This document shows positions 17,509-26,290 of a stretch of DNA of 41,315 bases, piece after piece. Made by a program: the position numbers and the translations under genes. The notes under the pieces are model-generated. The model was not told the origin of the DNA. It did no database searches and saw only the letters and a program-made list of their open reading frames with translations. The DNA is from Candidatus Gastranaerophilales bacterium (GTDB taxonomy: Bacteria > Cyanobacteriota > Vampirovibrionia > Gastranaerophilales > JANQFW01), in NCBI GenBank assembly GCA_028280605.1, contig JANQLL010000048.1, positions 1-41,315 on the forward strand, written 5' to 3'. Each line of letters starts with the position of its first letter. The first letter of the stretch is position 1.

Positions 17509-17603
17509 TTTGCTTTTATTCAAAATTTTTATCGGACACTAATGTATTAAAGTACTTTTTTATTGATAAAATAATAAATGTTAGAAAATATTTAGATAAA
17601 AAT

Positions 17604-18074
17604 ATGAATATACAAATAATATCAATAGGAAAAGTTCGGGAAAAATATATTAAGAGCGGAATAGAAGAATTTACCAAAAGGCTAAGAACTTTTTCTTCTA
17701 TCAAATTTATAGAATTAGAGCCTGAAATAATAAAAGATGAAAATAATATAGCCAAAATTTTAGACGTAGAGTCAGAAAAAATTTTAAATAAAGTAAAACC
17801 AAACTCATACACAATAGTTCTGGAAATAAATTCAAAACAATTTACGTCGGAAAATTTTGCTAAAAAAATAAAAAAACTTTCTTACAGTGGAATAAACCAG
17901 ATAAACTTTATCATAGGCGGTGCTTATGGTCTTTCTGATAAGGTTAAAAAACGGGCAGATATGCTATTAAGCCTTTCTTCAATGACATTTCCTCATCAAC
18001 TGGTTAAATTGTTTTTAATTGAACAAATATATAGAGCTTATAAAATAATTAACAATGAGCCATATCATAAGTAG
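17604..18074 (+). CDS. rlmH: 23S rRNA (pseudouridine1915-N3)-methyltransferase RlmH
   Basis: RlmH is a small SPOUT methyltransferase that methylates pseudouridine 1915 in helix 69 of 23S rRNA on assembled ribosomes. The 156 residues show the N-terminal IQIISIGKVREKYIKSGIEE, the SAM-binding knot FIIGGAYGLSD and the diagnostic C terminus FPHQLVKLFLIEQIYRAYKI ending NNEPYHK. Length and ends match the family. It starts 65 bases beyond the IS4 remnant, so the insertion left it intact but may have changed its promoter region. Confidence 0.96.
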   Translation: MNIQIISIGKVREKYIKSGIEEFTKRLRTFSSIKFIELEPEIIKDENNIAKILDVESEKILNKVKPNSYTIVLEINSKQFTSENFAKKIKKLSYSGINQINFIIGGAYGLSDKVKKRADMLLSLSSMTFPHQLVKLFLIEQIYRAYKIINNEPYHK

Positions 18075-18223
18075 AATTCTTTTAAAAATATTTTTTATCA
18101 AGAAATGTTACAAAATTAGTATTTTGTTTTTATTTTCATGCAAAATTTTTAAAAAGATGCTATTATATATATTAAGTATATATTCATTGGTAAAATCTAC
18201 AATTTGGAGTAAAGGCTATACTG

Positions 18224-18790
18224 ATGAAGCTAGCAGAATATTTAAACAATTTACTTTTTATTTTGTGGAATATGGTAGCATTTCTATGTCCAATTATTTC
18301 ATATAATAATATTATAGACGTAAAATCATATACCTGCTGTTATTTTCATCATTTTAACAAGCATTTTTTACCTATATTATATAATTTTAAAGAGTTTATA
18401 AAAAAAATAAATATAAAAAATAAAAATAATAGCACTGCCGAAGCCTTGGTAGTCGTAAATCCTATAAATAAAAGTAATAGCTCTAAACTAAATAGAGTTA
18501 GCTTTAGTGATGCAAAAATAAATAAAGCATCAAAAAGCCTAAATCTATCTTATATCAAGAGATTAAAGGATGCGCTAGCCACGCAAAATTTAATTTCAAA
18601 CTTAAAACAGCACATTTTCCCCATACCGCATAAGTTAATGGTCTATCGAGCATTTATGTTTCAATTAAGCTTAAGCTATATCAAAGCTTACAGCGATGAC
18701 CTAAAAAAGGTGATGACTGTCACCCAGGATAAGTGTGCCTTTTTATACCCTTTTGTAAGCAAAAATCATTGCAGTCAATATAATCTTTAA
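18224..18790 (+). CDS. Doubtful hypothetical protein
   Basis: A 188-codon frame with no recognised family. The N-terminal 25 residues are hydrophobic (LLFILWNMVAFLCPIISY) and could be a membrane anchor. The middle is Lys/Asn/Ser-rich and the second half looks helical. The ATG lacks a clear Shine-Dalgarno. Its length and coding-like second half argue for a real gene; the AT-rich context argues for caution. A terminator-like hairpin follows 69 bases after its stop. Confidence 0.4.
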   Translation: MKLAEYLNNLLFILWNMVAFLCPIISYNNIIDVKSYTCCYFHHFNKHFLPILYNFKEFIKKINIKNKNNSTAEALVVVNPINKSNSSKLNRVSFSDAKINKASKSLNLSYIKRLKDALATQNLISNLKQHIFPIPHKLMVYRAFMFQLSLSYIKAYSDDLKKVMTVTQDKCAFLYPFVSKNHCSQYNL

Positions 18791-18858
18791 TTTTTACATC
18801 ACATACAATTGAATAAAAAATTTTGTCCTCTTTAAGGCTAAAAGAGGGGGACTTTATA

Positions 18859-18897
18859 ATGGATGCTTTTTATGACAGGTATAGAGCATCCATTTTT
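18859..18897 (+). terminator. Rho-independent terminator-like hairpin
   Basis: ATGGATGCT (18859-18867) pairs perfectly with AGCATCCAT (18885-18893), followed by five T. A second hairpin, CCTCTTT/AAAGAGG (18827-18847), lies just upstream. They probably end transcription from rlmH or the following doubtful ORF; a small structured RNA is an alternative. Confidence 0.5.
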
Positions 18898-18998
18898 AAA
18901 TTTAATCATCTGGTTTTGCCCAACTGTACAGCAGGCATAAAGGTCCTTTTTTGCTAATGTCCCAGGTATAAGTTTTTTACATAAATAAGGATAAATTA

Positions 18999-19832
18999 AT
19001 GCAAAAAAACAAGTTAATAGTCATTTTAGCGATTACATTTATAGCTTTTCAACTATACCCGGCAATCTCAAAATCACTAAACAACAAAGTGCAATCTGAA
19101 AAACTAATAAATGCATTTGTTAATCAAAGCTCAATGAATATAGATTCTTTTGATACCCAAAAGTTTATTAAAAAATATTCAGTATCAGTTCGTAAGCCTG
19201 CAATATACTTATACCCCAAAACTCCAGCCATAATAAATATAAAACTGGCTAAATCCATTTTACTTGATACTAATATCCCACGCTACGTAAAAAATAAAGG
19301 CTGGAAGGTACTAGCACATCCAAACGGCACACTAAATGATTATCAAGTTGAGTATACTAACTGTGATGATTTTACCGGCAACGAATTTGGCTTTGAATAC
19401 GCCAAAAATGCCTGTTTTACAAATGTTTATCCTTATATCTACTGGGATGGAATACAAACAGCAAAACCATTACCTATATCTAGAAATGGATGGATAATTA
19501 AAAAAGACGATATTCAAGAATTTTTATCTAAAAAATTAGATAATTTAAAATTCAACCAAAAAGAAAAATATGACTTTCTCAAGTATTGGGGGACTATACT
19601 AGCAAATAACCAGGCTAAATTTTATTTTATCTATTTTATTCAAAATGAAGCTGTGGATAAATATTTGTCAATGAAGGTTTCACCAAGGCCAGATTCTTCT
19701 AACAGGCTATATATGGTGGTTAAAGAACTTAAAACAGATGCTACTTTTGAGATAAATCCACAAAAGCTAAAACCCATTGAAAGAAAAGGCTTTACACTTG
19801 TAGACTGGGGCGGTATCCTAATTAAAGAATAA
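18999..19832 (+). CDS. Secreted protein of an uncharacterised family
   Basis: The 277-residue product has a clear N-terminal signal or anchor (LIVILAITFIAFQLYPAIS). The rest carries KPAIYLYPKTP, GWKVLAHPNGTL, SRNGWIIKKDDIQEFL, SPRPDSSNRLYMVV and a C-terminal ERKGFTLVDWGG. I recognise this set of motifs as a conserved extracytoplasmic family of unknown function (KPxIYLYP ... RKGFTxVxWGG), but know no activity for it. It ends exactly where the convergent glycosyltransferase gene ends (19832/19833), so each transcript must run into the other gene. Confidence 0.72.
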   Translation: MQKNKLIVILAITFIAFQLYPAISKSLNNKVQSEKLINAFVNQSSMNIDSFDTQKFIKKYSVSVRKPAIYLYPKTPAIINIKLAKSILLDTNIPRYVKNKGWKVLAHPNGTLNDYQVEYTNCDDFTGNEFGFEYAKNACFTNVYPYIYWDGIQTAKPLPISRNGWIIKKDDIQEFLSKKLDNLKFNQKEKYDFLKYWGTILANNQAKFYFIYFIQNEAVDKYLSMKVSPRPDSSNRLYMVVKELKTDATFEINPQKLKPIERKGFTLVDWGGILIKE

Positions 19833-20897
19833 CTAATATAGAGTAGATATTATCTGTTGCAGCACATCAAGATAATTTATATTCAAGCAATCTAAGCTCT
19901 CGCAAGAAGCCTGTCGCTTATCCCACAAACAAGGGCGACAGTTTGAGCTATCTTTATTTATTACAGCAACAAAATTGTTATTATTAGCTGGCAATAATTT
20001 TTTCTCATCAGTTGGCCCAAATAAGCTCACTAATTTTTTATTTAAGCCAACAGCAATATGCATAGGCGCAGAATCTACACAAACAAGTAAGTCACTAACC
20101 TTTATAAGCCCGGCCAATTGCAATATATTTTTAGTCTGTCCGTATAAATTCAGATAATTATCTTTATTAAAGTCTGCTATATTTAATTCCGCCTCGATTT
20201 TAGCTATAATATCCTTGTCATCAGGTCCACCGCTTAAAACAACTTTATACTTGTTATCATTTGATAAATCTACTATCAAGTCACTCCAGCTCTTTACACC
20301 CCAAAATTTAATTATATTCTTTTGTATGCTTAACTGACTAACCCCGGGGTGAATCAAAATAACAGGCTTGCCATTTGCACTAATAATTTCCCTCGCCTGA
20401 TTCTCATATTCCTCATCTAGTTCAATTTCCGGCAAAATATTATCATCAGGCTTCAAATGCCTTACTAAATCATAGTACATATCTACGGCATATTGCTGCT
20501 TGTTTAGCTTTACTGCTTTTGTTAGTATAACTTCGCTTAACTTGCCGCTATTATATCCAATTCTATTTTTAATACCTGTCAAAAATAATAAAATAGATAC
20601 AAACTGAGATCCGCCACAAGAGAAAACAATATCATATTTACCTTTTCTTATTTGAAACAACAGCTTTAGGGCTTTAATATACTTATTGCCTGTTTTTAAA
20701 TCACAAATGATCATTTCATCAATATAAGAAACAAGATCTTTTATAGATTTACTTCTAGGCTCAGTGATAAAAGTAATTGATGCATCTCCATAAGTTTCTT
20801 TTATGGCTTTTAAAGTAGGTAAAAATAATATTTGATCGCCAATACCACCAAAATTTATAACTAAAACCCTTTTTATTTCAGATTTATGACTAAGCAT
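19833..20897 (-). CDS. Glycosyltransferase family 9 (heptosyltransferase-like)
   Basis: The GT9 family includes ADP-heptose:LPS heptosyltransferases. The N-terminal motif RVLVINFGGIGDQILFLPTL and the C-terminal donor-binding segment LLVCVDSAPMHIAVGLNKKL followed by SLFGPTD are diagnostic. I start it at ATG 20897 (354 aa), which overlaps the upstream O-antigen-ligase stop by eight bases; a longer frame to 20933 exists but lacks a reason to be used. A Cys cluster near the C terminus (CRPC, CESLDC) is typical of GT9. With the heptose kinase in the same operon, a role in LPS core assembly is likely. Confidence 0.88.
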   Translation of the reverse strand: MLSHKSEIKRVLVINFGGIGDQILFLPTLKAIKETYGDASITFITEPRSKSIKDLVSYIDEMIICDLKTGNKYIKALKLLFQIRKGKYDIVFSCGGSQFVSILLFLTGIKNRIGYNSGKLSEVILTKAVKLNKQQYAVDMYYDLVRHLKPDDNILPEIELDEEYENQAREIISANGKPVILIHPGVSQLSIQKNIIKFWGVKSWSDLIVDLSNDNKYKVVLSGGPDDKDIIAKIEAELNIADFNKDNYLNLYGQTKNILQLAGLIKVSDLLVCVDSAPMHIAVGLNKKLVSLFGPTDEKKLLPANNNNFVAVINKDSSNCRPCLWDKRQASCESLDCLNINYLDVLQQIISTLY

Positions 20898-22344
20898 TTT
20901 TATTGAAATTCTCTTTTGATGTAACAACAGCAATAATAGCTACAAACAACCAGAATAATATATTTACCTGCGGTCTATACCATATTGTATCAACCAGTCC
21001 ATGAGACATAAGTCCGATTATACCGGTGAATGCCGTAGCTATTATTATTTTATTTTGTAAATTATGATTATTGATGATATATTTTGCTGATTTTATAAAA
21101 ATATTAAATAACAAAAATAAAAAAGCAATAAATCCTAAAATGCCTGTTTCAACAGCCACCTCTAACGGTACACTGTATGCGCCAAGGGCATGAAAGCCGG
21201 GAATCATATATAATCCGTAAACAAGCCTAAAAGTTGTATTTCCCGGCCCGATCCCAATTACCCAATTATCAGTAAACATTGTTATACAGGCAGAGTAAAC
21301 ATTCATCCTGTAAGAAATACTGCTGTCTTCTCTAAATGCAAACATTGATACTATTCTATGCTGCAATGATGGTGAATTTAAAATAAATAAAAATACTGAA
21401 ACTATAGAAAAAATAACAGTTGTCAGCCATATTCTTTTTAATTGATACTGTTCTTTTAAATCATTAAAAATTAAATGTCCTGAAATAGCAAAAATAGATA
21501 AACTCATTGCACTAATTGCAATAAAGCCGCCTCTGCAACCCGTAAAAATCAATGCCATCAATATTATAAAACTACTAACTGATGAAAGTATGAACGGATA
21601 AATTTTCTTTTTAGCCAGCATTAAAAAAGAAAAACCAAGAGCTATAGCAAAAGATGGTATTAAATATCCTGCCAAAAGATTAGGGTTATACGGCTTTAAT
21701 GTTCCATATACCCTATTCATAACCTGCTCAGGATTTATTTGAGTCCTATCTTGCCATAAAGCAAGATCTTCAACCCCAACAATCTGTTGAAATATAGCAA
21801 CAAAGGATTCAGCAGTTGCGCTTATTGTCAATAAAACTAGTAAATATATCAGTTTCTTAGAACTATTTTTAAAAAAGTTAATAAAGGTCAAATAACACAC
21901 AAGGAACACCAGCATTTTTAAATAGCCTTTTAAACTGGCAAGGAAAAAAGTAGAAAAGGTTACACTAATTCCCGTAACGATTAAGAACAGAAATACAGCA
22001 ATATCTAAGCTGCTAAAATGGTGAGTTTCTCCTTTTGTAAATAAAAGCTTTAATAAAAATATCATAAAGCAAGAAAATACAAGAATACCAATAACAGTAG
22101 TCGAGCAAAACGTTAATGATATCAGCATTAAAGAAATAAGTACCAGCCAAATATCATCAATATGAGAAAATAAAATACTTCCTCGCAGAACATCTGAAAA
22201 TTTTGATTGAAAATTTTTAAATAAATTTATGACTTTCTCTACGATAAAGCTTTTTTTTACCAAATTTAAGGTATTAGGACTATCTTGCAATTCCAGTTTT
22301 TTTAATAACCCTATAAAAAAAGAATTACTTATTGCTTTCATCAT
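20890..22344 (-). CDS. O-antigen ligase family (WaaL/Wzy-like) membrane protein
   Basis: The 484-residue protein has about ten or more hydrophobic segments from residue 65 on. It carries the O-antigen-ligase-type pattern: a central large loop (about 185-230, with DRTQINPEQVMNRVYGT), TGCRGGFIAISAM, and a late loop with VIGIGPGNTTF and HALGAYSVPLEVAVETG. Such proteins join or polymerise surface polysaccharide in the outer leaflet of the inner membrane. The start (ATGATG at 22344) lies inside the end of the DUF4330 gene and the end overlaps the GT9 gene, indicating translational coupling. Confidence 0.83.
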   Translation of the reverse strand: MMKAISNSFFIGLLKKLELQDSPNTLNLVKKSFIVEKVINLFKNFQSKFSDVLRGSILFSHIDDIWLVLISLMLISLTFCSTTVIGILVFSCFMIFLLKLLFTKGETHHFSSLDIAVFLFLIVTGISVTFSTFFLASLKGYLKMLVFLVCYLTFINFFKNSSKKLIYLLVLLTISATAESFVAIFQQIVGVEDLALWQDRTQINPEQVMNRVYGTLKPYNPNLLAGYLIPSFAIALGFSFLMLAKKKIYPFILSSVSSFIILMALIFTGCRGGFIAISAMSLSIFAISGHLIFNDLKEQYQLKRIWLTTVIFSIVSVFLFILNSPSLQHRIVSMFAFREDSSISYRMNVYSACITMFTDNWVIGIGPGNTTFRLVYGLYMIPGFHALGAYSVPLEVAVETGILGFIAFLFLLFNIFIKSAKYIINNHNLQNKIIIATAFTGIIGLMSHGLVDTIWYRPQVNILFWLFVAIIAVVTSKENFNKNA

Positions 22345-22855
22345 TTTCTTTAAGTCTAATATCAGTTACAATACCATTTAATCTATAGTTAAAACCTTCT
22401 AATGTTAGAGGTAAGCCAATTTTAATTTTATTACCACCTATAACAGGTCCGGTTTCAGTTATTATAGCTTTATCTTTTAATGTTACAAGCGCATTATATT
22501 CATATTTTTTTGCCTTATCATCTATTAAAATAAATCTGGATGTATTTTCAGGATTAGGCACTAAAGTTTGCCACGGCTCAACTTTTGACTTAACTATGTC
22601 TAAAGACATATAAGGCACGTTTCTTATGGTTATAAATGCTTTATCATCTCGTTTAAATATATTTTTATTAGATGTGAGCCTTAACCCTTTTATTAAAACA
22701 TCAAATTCTATCTGCTTGTGCTCTTTTATTATATTAGCAGATGTAGAGTATTTATCTGTTTTAACAAGAAAGAAACCTGTTAATCCGATTAATAAAGCTA
22801 AAACTATTATTAAATCAATAAAGTTAAACTTAAGAATATTAAATTTCTTTATCAT
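22325..22855 (-). CDS. DUF4330-family membrane protein
   Basis: A 176-residue protein with one N-terminal membrane helix (about 14-32, IDLIIVLALLIGLTGFFLV) and an extracytoplasmic beta-rich domain with PVIGGNKIKIGLPLTLEGFN near the C terminus. The layout matches DUF4330, described mainly in cyanobacteria and some Firmicutes; its function is unknown. It overlaps the kinase gene by four bases and the ligase gene by 20, so it is embedded in the LPS operon and may assist polysaccharide assembly. Confidence 0.7.
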   Translation of the reverse strand: MIKKFNILKFNFIDLIIVLALLIGLTGFFLVKTDKYSTSANIIKEHKQIEFDVLIKGLRLTSNKNIFKRDDKAFITIRNVPYMSLDIVKSKVEPWQTLVPNPENTSRFILIDDKAKKYEYNALVTLKDKAIITETGPVIGGNKIKIGLPLTLEGFNYRLNGIVTDIRLKENDESNK

Positions 22856-23892
22856 TTTACGCTTCCTGTATGAATATCATCAACCTCTAGAGCATCTAAT
22901 GTTTCCATCAACTCTTTTGAATCTGTAGTAGCTGCACCAAATTGTTTTATTACAATACTTGCTGCCAAATTTCCTAAAAACGCTGCTTCCCTACCGGAGG
23001 CTCCTGCACATAATCCTAATAAAAAACTGCTTACTACGGTATCCCCCGCCCCGGTAACATCAAATACTTCTGATTTATTAAACGCCGGTACACTGGAAAC
23101 CTTACCCGATTTTTCAAAAAGCATCATACCTTCACTACCGCGAGTTATTAGTATCATTTCAGATGATGTTTTATCCAATAACTCCTGCCCAGCGTTTAAT
23201 AGACACTCTGAGTCTGTTATTTCATATCCCAGCGTTCTTTCTGCTTCAGGCTGGTTTGGAGTTATTACTGTTGCATTTTGAAATCTGTCAAGGTTTTCTT
23301 GCGCATCAACAGCAAGAAAAATATTATTTTTATTAGCTACTTTAGTTGTAGCTTCAATAACCTCAGGGGTCATTATACCAATACCATAGTCTGATAATAG
23401 AATTGCATCAAAATCAGCAGCTATTGCATTAATATTATCAATTATTTTATCCTGTACTTTCCCGTCAACCTTCTCATTTGTTTCTCTGTCAATTCTAACA
23501 ATCTGCTGAGTTACAGATTGAGTAGCAAAACCGGATATTCGTGTCTTTGTAGTAGTGGCTCTGTTTGAATCTTTTACCATAGAAGATGTATCAATATTTG
23601 CTTCTTTTAGTGCATTTAAAAGAATAGCACCGTAATAATCATCTCCGCATACACCTATAGCTGAGACATTACCTTTATTTAATGTTGAAATATTATGAGC
23701 AGCATTTGAAGCAGCACCCAGCAAAATATTTGTATATGAATGCTTTAAAATTAAAACAGGAGCTTCCCTTGATATTCTTTCTGTTTTGCCATAAACCATT
23801 TCATCTATAGCAAAATCGCCAATAACTAGAACCTTAGATTTATTTAAATTCTGTATAACCGATTTGAGTCTGGTTTTATTCAATTCAAACAC
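22852..23892 (-). CDS. rfaE1: D-glycero-beta-D-manno-heptose-7-phosphate kinase (RfaE1/HldE kinase domain)
   Basis: A PfkB-family kinase that phosphorylates heptose-7-phosphate to the 1,7-bisphosphate in ADP-heptose synthesis. The 346 residues begin KVLVIGDFAIDEMVYGKTER, have LGAASNAAHNISTL, and carry the ATP-site and catalytic Asp motif DVTGAGDTVVSSFLLGL. The nucleotidyltransferase half found in bifunctional HldE is absent, so a separate RfaE2 enzyme is expected elsewhere. Start GTG 23892 has GGGGAG six bases upstream. It is first in a four-gene overlapping operon. Confidence 0.88.
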   Translation of the reverse strand: MFELNKTRLKSVIQNLNKSKVLVIGDFAIDEMVYGKTERISREAPVLILKHSYTNILLGAASNAAHNISTLNKGNVSAIGVCGDDYYGAILLNALKEANIDTSSMVKDSNRATTTKTRISGFATQSVTQQIVRIDRETNEKVDGKVQDKIIDNINAIAADFDAILLSDYGIGIMTPEVIEATTKVANKNNIFLAVDAQENLDRFQNATVITPNQPEAERTLGYEITDSECLLNAGQELLDKTSSEMILITRGSEGMMLFEKSGKVSSVPAFNKSEVFDVTGAGDTVVSSFLLGLCAGASGREAAFLGNLAASIVIKQFGAATTDSKELMETLDALEVDDIHTGSVK

Positions 23893-24138
23893 TATGTACT
23901 CCCCTTACTACTGAAAAATTTATTTTTTTATTTAATCTAAAATAATTTTAATTAAATAAAAAGTTTTAAATTATCTTCCTGCCCGGTCCCAATTGCTCAG
24001 CCTTTATGCTTACGCTAAAATACTTTTCAGATTATTAAATCGAGTTAAAATTAATATAATAAACTAGTCTCTGATAAAGATTAATCTGAAATCTAATATT
24101 GAACCAGTATAATAATATTATAAACATAAGTTTAACAG

Positions 24139-24486
24139 GTGAAAAAATTGGTAAATAATGTTAAAAATCAAAATGATTCTGATGATATTAACAAATCAAA
24201 AAAATTTGTTTTCCATATAGATAATGAACACATTGATTTTATTGAATCTTTATCATTTCAAGAAAAACATAACTTAATCAATTATCTTATTACTGACTAT
24301 AGAAGAAACAGTAACGTCCTGGGGCAACAAACTTTTGATTTTAAAAAATTAAAAAAAGGCATTATTATAGCAATTATTATTTTAGCAGGTGTCCCTTTGT
24401 TACTGTTTTTAACAAATATTTCTTTAAGCTTAACAAAGTCAGGGTACCTGGAAATGCAAAGAAATTTTGAGAAAATTATCAAGTAA
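24139..24486 (+). CDS. Small single-pass membrane protein, unknown function
   Basis: A 115-residue protein: charged N-terminal 70 residues, then one membrane helix (about 74-95, IIIAIIILAGVPLLLFLTNI) and a short tail. No family recognised. The start is uncertain: GTG 24139 is too close to the upstream AACAGG, whereas TTG 24148 has AGGTG six bases upstream and is perhaps more likely. It lies 110 bases before the activase-related gene. Confidence 0.55.
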   Translation: MKKLVNNVKNQNDSDDINKSKKFVFHIDNEHIDFIESLSFQEKHNLINYLITDYRRNSNVLGQQTFDFKKLKKGIIIAIIILAGVPLLLFLTNISLSLTKSGYLEMQRNFEKIIK

Positions 24487-24596
24487 AAAAATTAAGATTT
24501 GAGACAATTATTTAAAAATTTATAGACAAATAGTTTTGCGCGATGTCTAATTAAATTGAATTTGTTTTTGAGATAGAGTAAATAGGAGAAAGAAAA

Positions 24597-25697
24597 ATTA
24601 AAGTTTCATTTCCTCACATGGGAACTATTTATATAGTTGTTTCTTCTTTAATAAAATCACTTGGCGGAGAGGTTGTAGTACCTCCTAAAACAAGTAAAAA
24701 AACCCTTTCTATCGGTACAAAATATAGTCCGGAAGCAATTTGTTTACCATATAAACTATTGCTAGGTAATTATATAGAGGCAATAGAGTCAGGGGCAGAA
24801 GCTATAGTAATGATTAGTAGTCCCGGCATATGCAGACTGGGAGAATATAGCAAAAGCATTAAAAATGCACTGGATGATTTAGGCTATCATATCAAATATG
24901 TAGATGTTGACCTATACAAAGGCAAATTCATGGAGATGATTAAAGGGCTTAAAAAAATAACAGGAAATAATAATATATTTCATATAATAAAATCTATTCA
25001 TCTGGCGGTTAGTAAGGTTTTTGTATTGGATAATCTTGATAATGTGCTTTCTTATTATAGAGCCAGAGAAGTAAACCTTGGAACAGCCGAACAAGCATAT
25101 AAAAAAGGTTTAAGGTGGGTTGATGACGCCTTAAACAAAAAAGAATTAAAAGAAGCCCACAAAAAGGCTATCAGTGAAATAAAAAAGACAGAAATAGATG
25201 ACAAAAGAGAAGTATTAAATGTCGATCTAACCGGCGAAATCTTTATGGTTCTTGATTCATTTTCTAATCAGAACTTGGAAAGAGAGCTAGGTCGTCTAGG
25301 AGTACAAACAAGAAGAAGCATGAGCCTGGGTGGATGGGTAAAAACTGCGTTAATACCTAAATTTTTGAGAAAAGGTAAGACTCACCTTGAAAGATCATAT
25401 GAATTTGCAAAACCTTATCTACTCAGAGATATTGGCGGGGACGCAATAGAATCAGTTGGTGATATTGCATATGCTACTAAACAGGGGATTGATGGCATTA
25501 TTCATTTAAGTCCGTTTACTTGTATGCCGGAAATTATGTCTCAAAACATATTTCCTGCAATGAGACAGGATGGAGCACTTCCCATACTGGCTCTTGTTCT
25601 TGATGAACAAACAGGTAGAGCTGGCTTTGTTACGAGATTGGAAGCGTTTGTTGATTTAATGAGAAGAAGAAAAAGACAACTTAGTCTTGCTCAATAA
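24597..25697 (+). CDS. CoA-substrate enzyme activase-related protein (DUF2229-like), ATT start
   Basis: The protein resembles the DUF2229 part of activators of 2-hydroxyacyl-CoA dehydratases: FPHMG at the N terminus, then TKYSPEAICLPYKLLLGN, SSPGICRLGEY and HLSPFTCMPEI, each with a conserved Cys that may bind an Fe-S cluster. The BadF-type ATPase domain and the dehydratase subunits are not in the window. The first ATG (24618) has no Shine-Dalgarno, while AGGAG (24584-24588) lies eight bases before ATT 24597. Starting there gives 366 aa and adds the conserved IKVSFPH residues. An in-frame TAA at 24579 leaves no ATG, GTG or TTG in between. It converges on smpB. Confidence 0.75.
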   Translation: MKVSFPHMGTIYIVVSSLIKSLGGEVVVPPKTSKKTLSIGTKYSPEAICLPYKLLLGNYIEAIESGAEAIVMISSPGICRLGEYSKSIKNALDDLGYHIKYVDVDLYKGKFMEMIKGLKKITGNNNIFHIIKSIHLAVSKVFVLDNLDNVLSYYRAREVNLGTAEQAYKKGLRWVDDALNKKELKEAHKKAISEIKKTEIDDKREVLNVDLTGEIFMVLDSFSNQNLERELGRLGVQTRRSMSLGGWVKTALIPKFLRKGKTHLERSYEFAKPYLLRDIGGDAIESVGDIAYATKQGIDGIIHLSPFTCMPEIMSQNIFPAMRQDGALPILALVLDEQTGRAGFVTRLEAFVDLMRRRKRQLSLAQ

Positions 25698-25719
25698 TCA
25701 CAACATAGGGTATGAAAAT

Positions 25720-25746
25720 AAAAGGGGGGGCTAATACCTCCCTTTT
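25720..25746. terminator. Bidirectional terminator between the activase-related gene and smpB
   Basis: AAAAGGGGGG (25720-25729) pairs with CCTCCCTTTT (25737-25746), with one G-T wobble and a 7-base loop. The smpB stop codon lies in the loop, so the hairpin includes the last smpB codons. On the minus strand the stem is followed by ATTTTC after its own TTTT; on the plus strand by AATG. It can serve both convergent genes. Confidence 0.65.
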
Positions 25747-26186
25747 AATGTTCTTTCTATTTGTCTTTTAATATCTTTTTTAGCTGTAGATTCCCTTTTA
25801 TCATGAAGTTTTTTACCTTTAGCCAGACCAATTTGAATTTTTGCCCATCCTTTTGAAAAATATATCTTTAAAGGAACTATAGTATAGTCTTCTTGCTTTA
25901 TTTTATTGGTCATTTTTATTATCTCTTGCTTTGTTAAAAGAAGTTTTCTTTTCCTTTCCGGCTCATGATTATAACGATTTCCCATTTCATATGGACTAAT
26001 ATGCACACTGTGCAACCATACTTCACCTTTTTCAATCTTTGCAAAGCTGTCTTTTAAATTAACTTTACCAGCTCTTATAGATTTTATTTCTGTTCCGGTC
26101 AAAACAATGCCTGCATCATATTTTTCAAATATATTAAAATTATGATAGGCTTTTTTGTTATTAATAACAATTGCGTTTTTACTCAT
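25731..26186 (-). CDS. smpB: SsrA-binding protein SmpB
   Basis: SmpB binds tmRNA and delivers it to stalled ribosomes for trans-translation. The 151-residue protein shows NKKAYHNFNIFEKYDAGIVL, GTEIKSIRAGKVNLKDSFA, YEMGNRYNHEPERKRKLLL and the basic tail GKKLHDKRESTAKKD, all diagnostic. I use ATG 26186; a longer frame to 26225 adds residues not seen in the family. No tmRNA gene was found nearby. Confidence 0.95.
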   Translation of the reverse strand: MSKNAIVINNKKAYHNFNIFEKYDAGIVLTGTEIKSIRAGKVNLKDSFAKIEKGEVWLHSVHISPYEMGNRYNHEPERKRKLLLTKQEIIKMTNKIKQEDYTIVPLKIYFSKGWAKIQIGLAKGKKLHDKRESTAKKDIKRQIERTLKGRY

Positions 26187-26290
26187 TTCACACCATTTTT
26201 TTATTGTAAATAAAACTTTTTTCATTGAACTACATAAATTATAATATATAATAAAAACTAAGGGGTTTTCAATGAAAGGATATTATCCGC

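Larger units (their letters stand above)
16902..17538 (-). mobile_element. Internally deleted IS4-family insertion sequence with both terminal inverted repeats
   Basis: The ends are 23-bp imperfect inverted repeats, 16902-16924 and 17516-17538, matching at 18 of 23 positions and starting TGTCCGRTAAAA. Between them lie an N-terminal and a C-terminal piece of one transposase. At about 640 bp the element is roughly half the length of an intact relative, so the catalytic middle has been deleted. It could still be moved in trans if an intact copy exists elsewhere. Confidence 0.8.

Noticed and set aside
16890..17545. Target-site duplication around the IS4 remnant
   Set aside because: Flanks share at most CTA with ambiguous borders, which is too short to claim.
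18055..18306. 83-codon ORF overlapping the end of rlmH
   Set aside because: It overlaps two other frames, has no Shine-Dalgarno and its composition is that of random AT-rich sequence.
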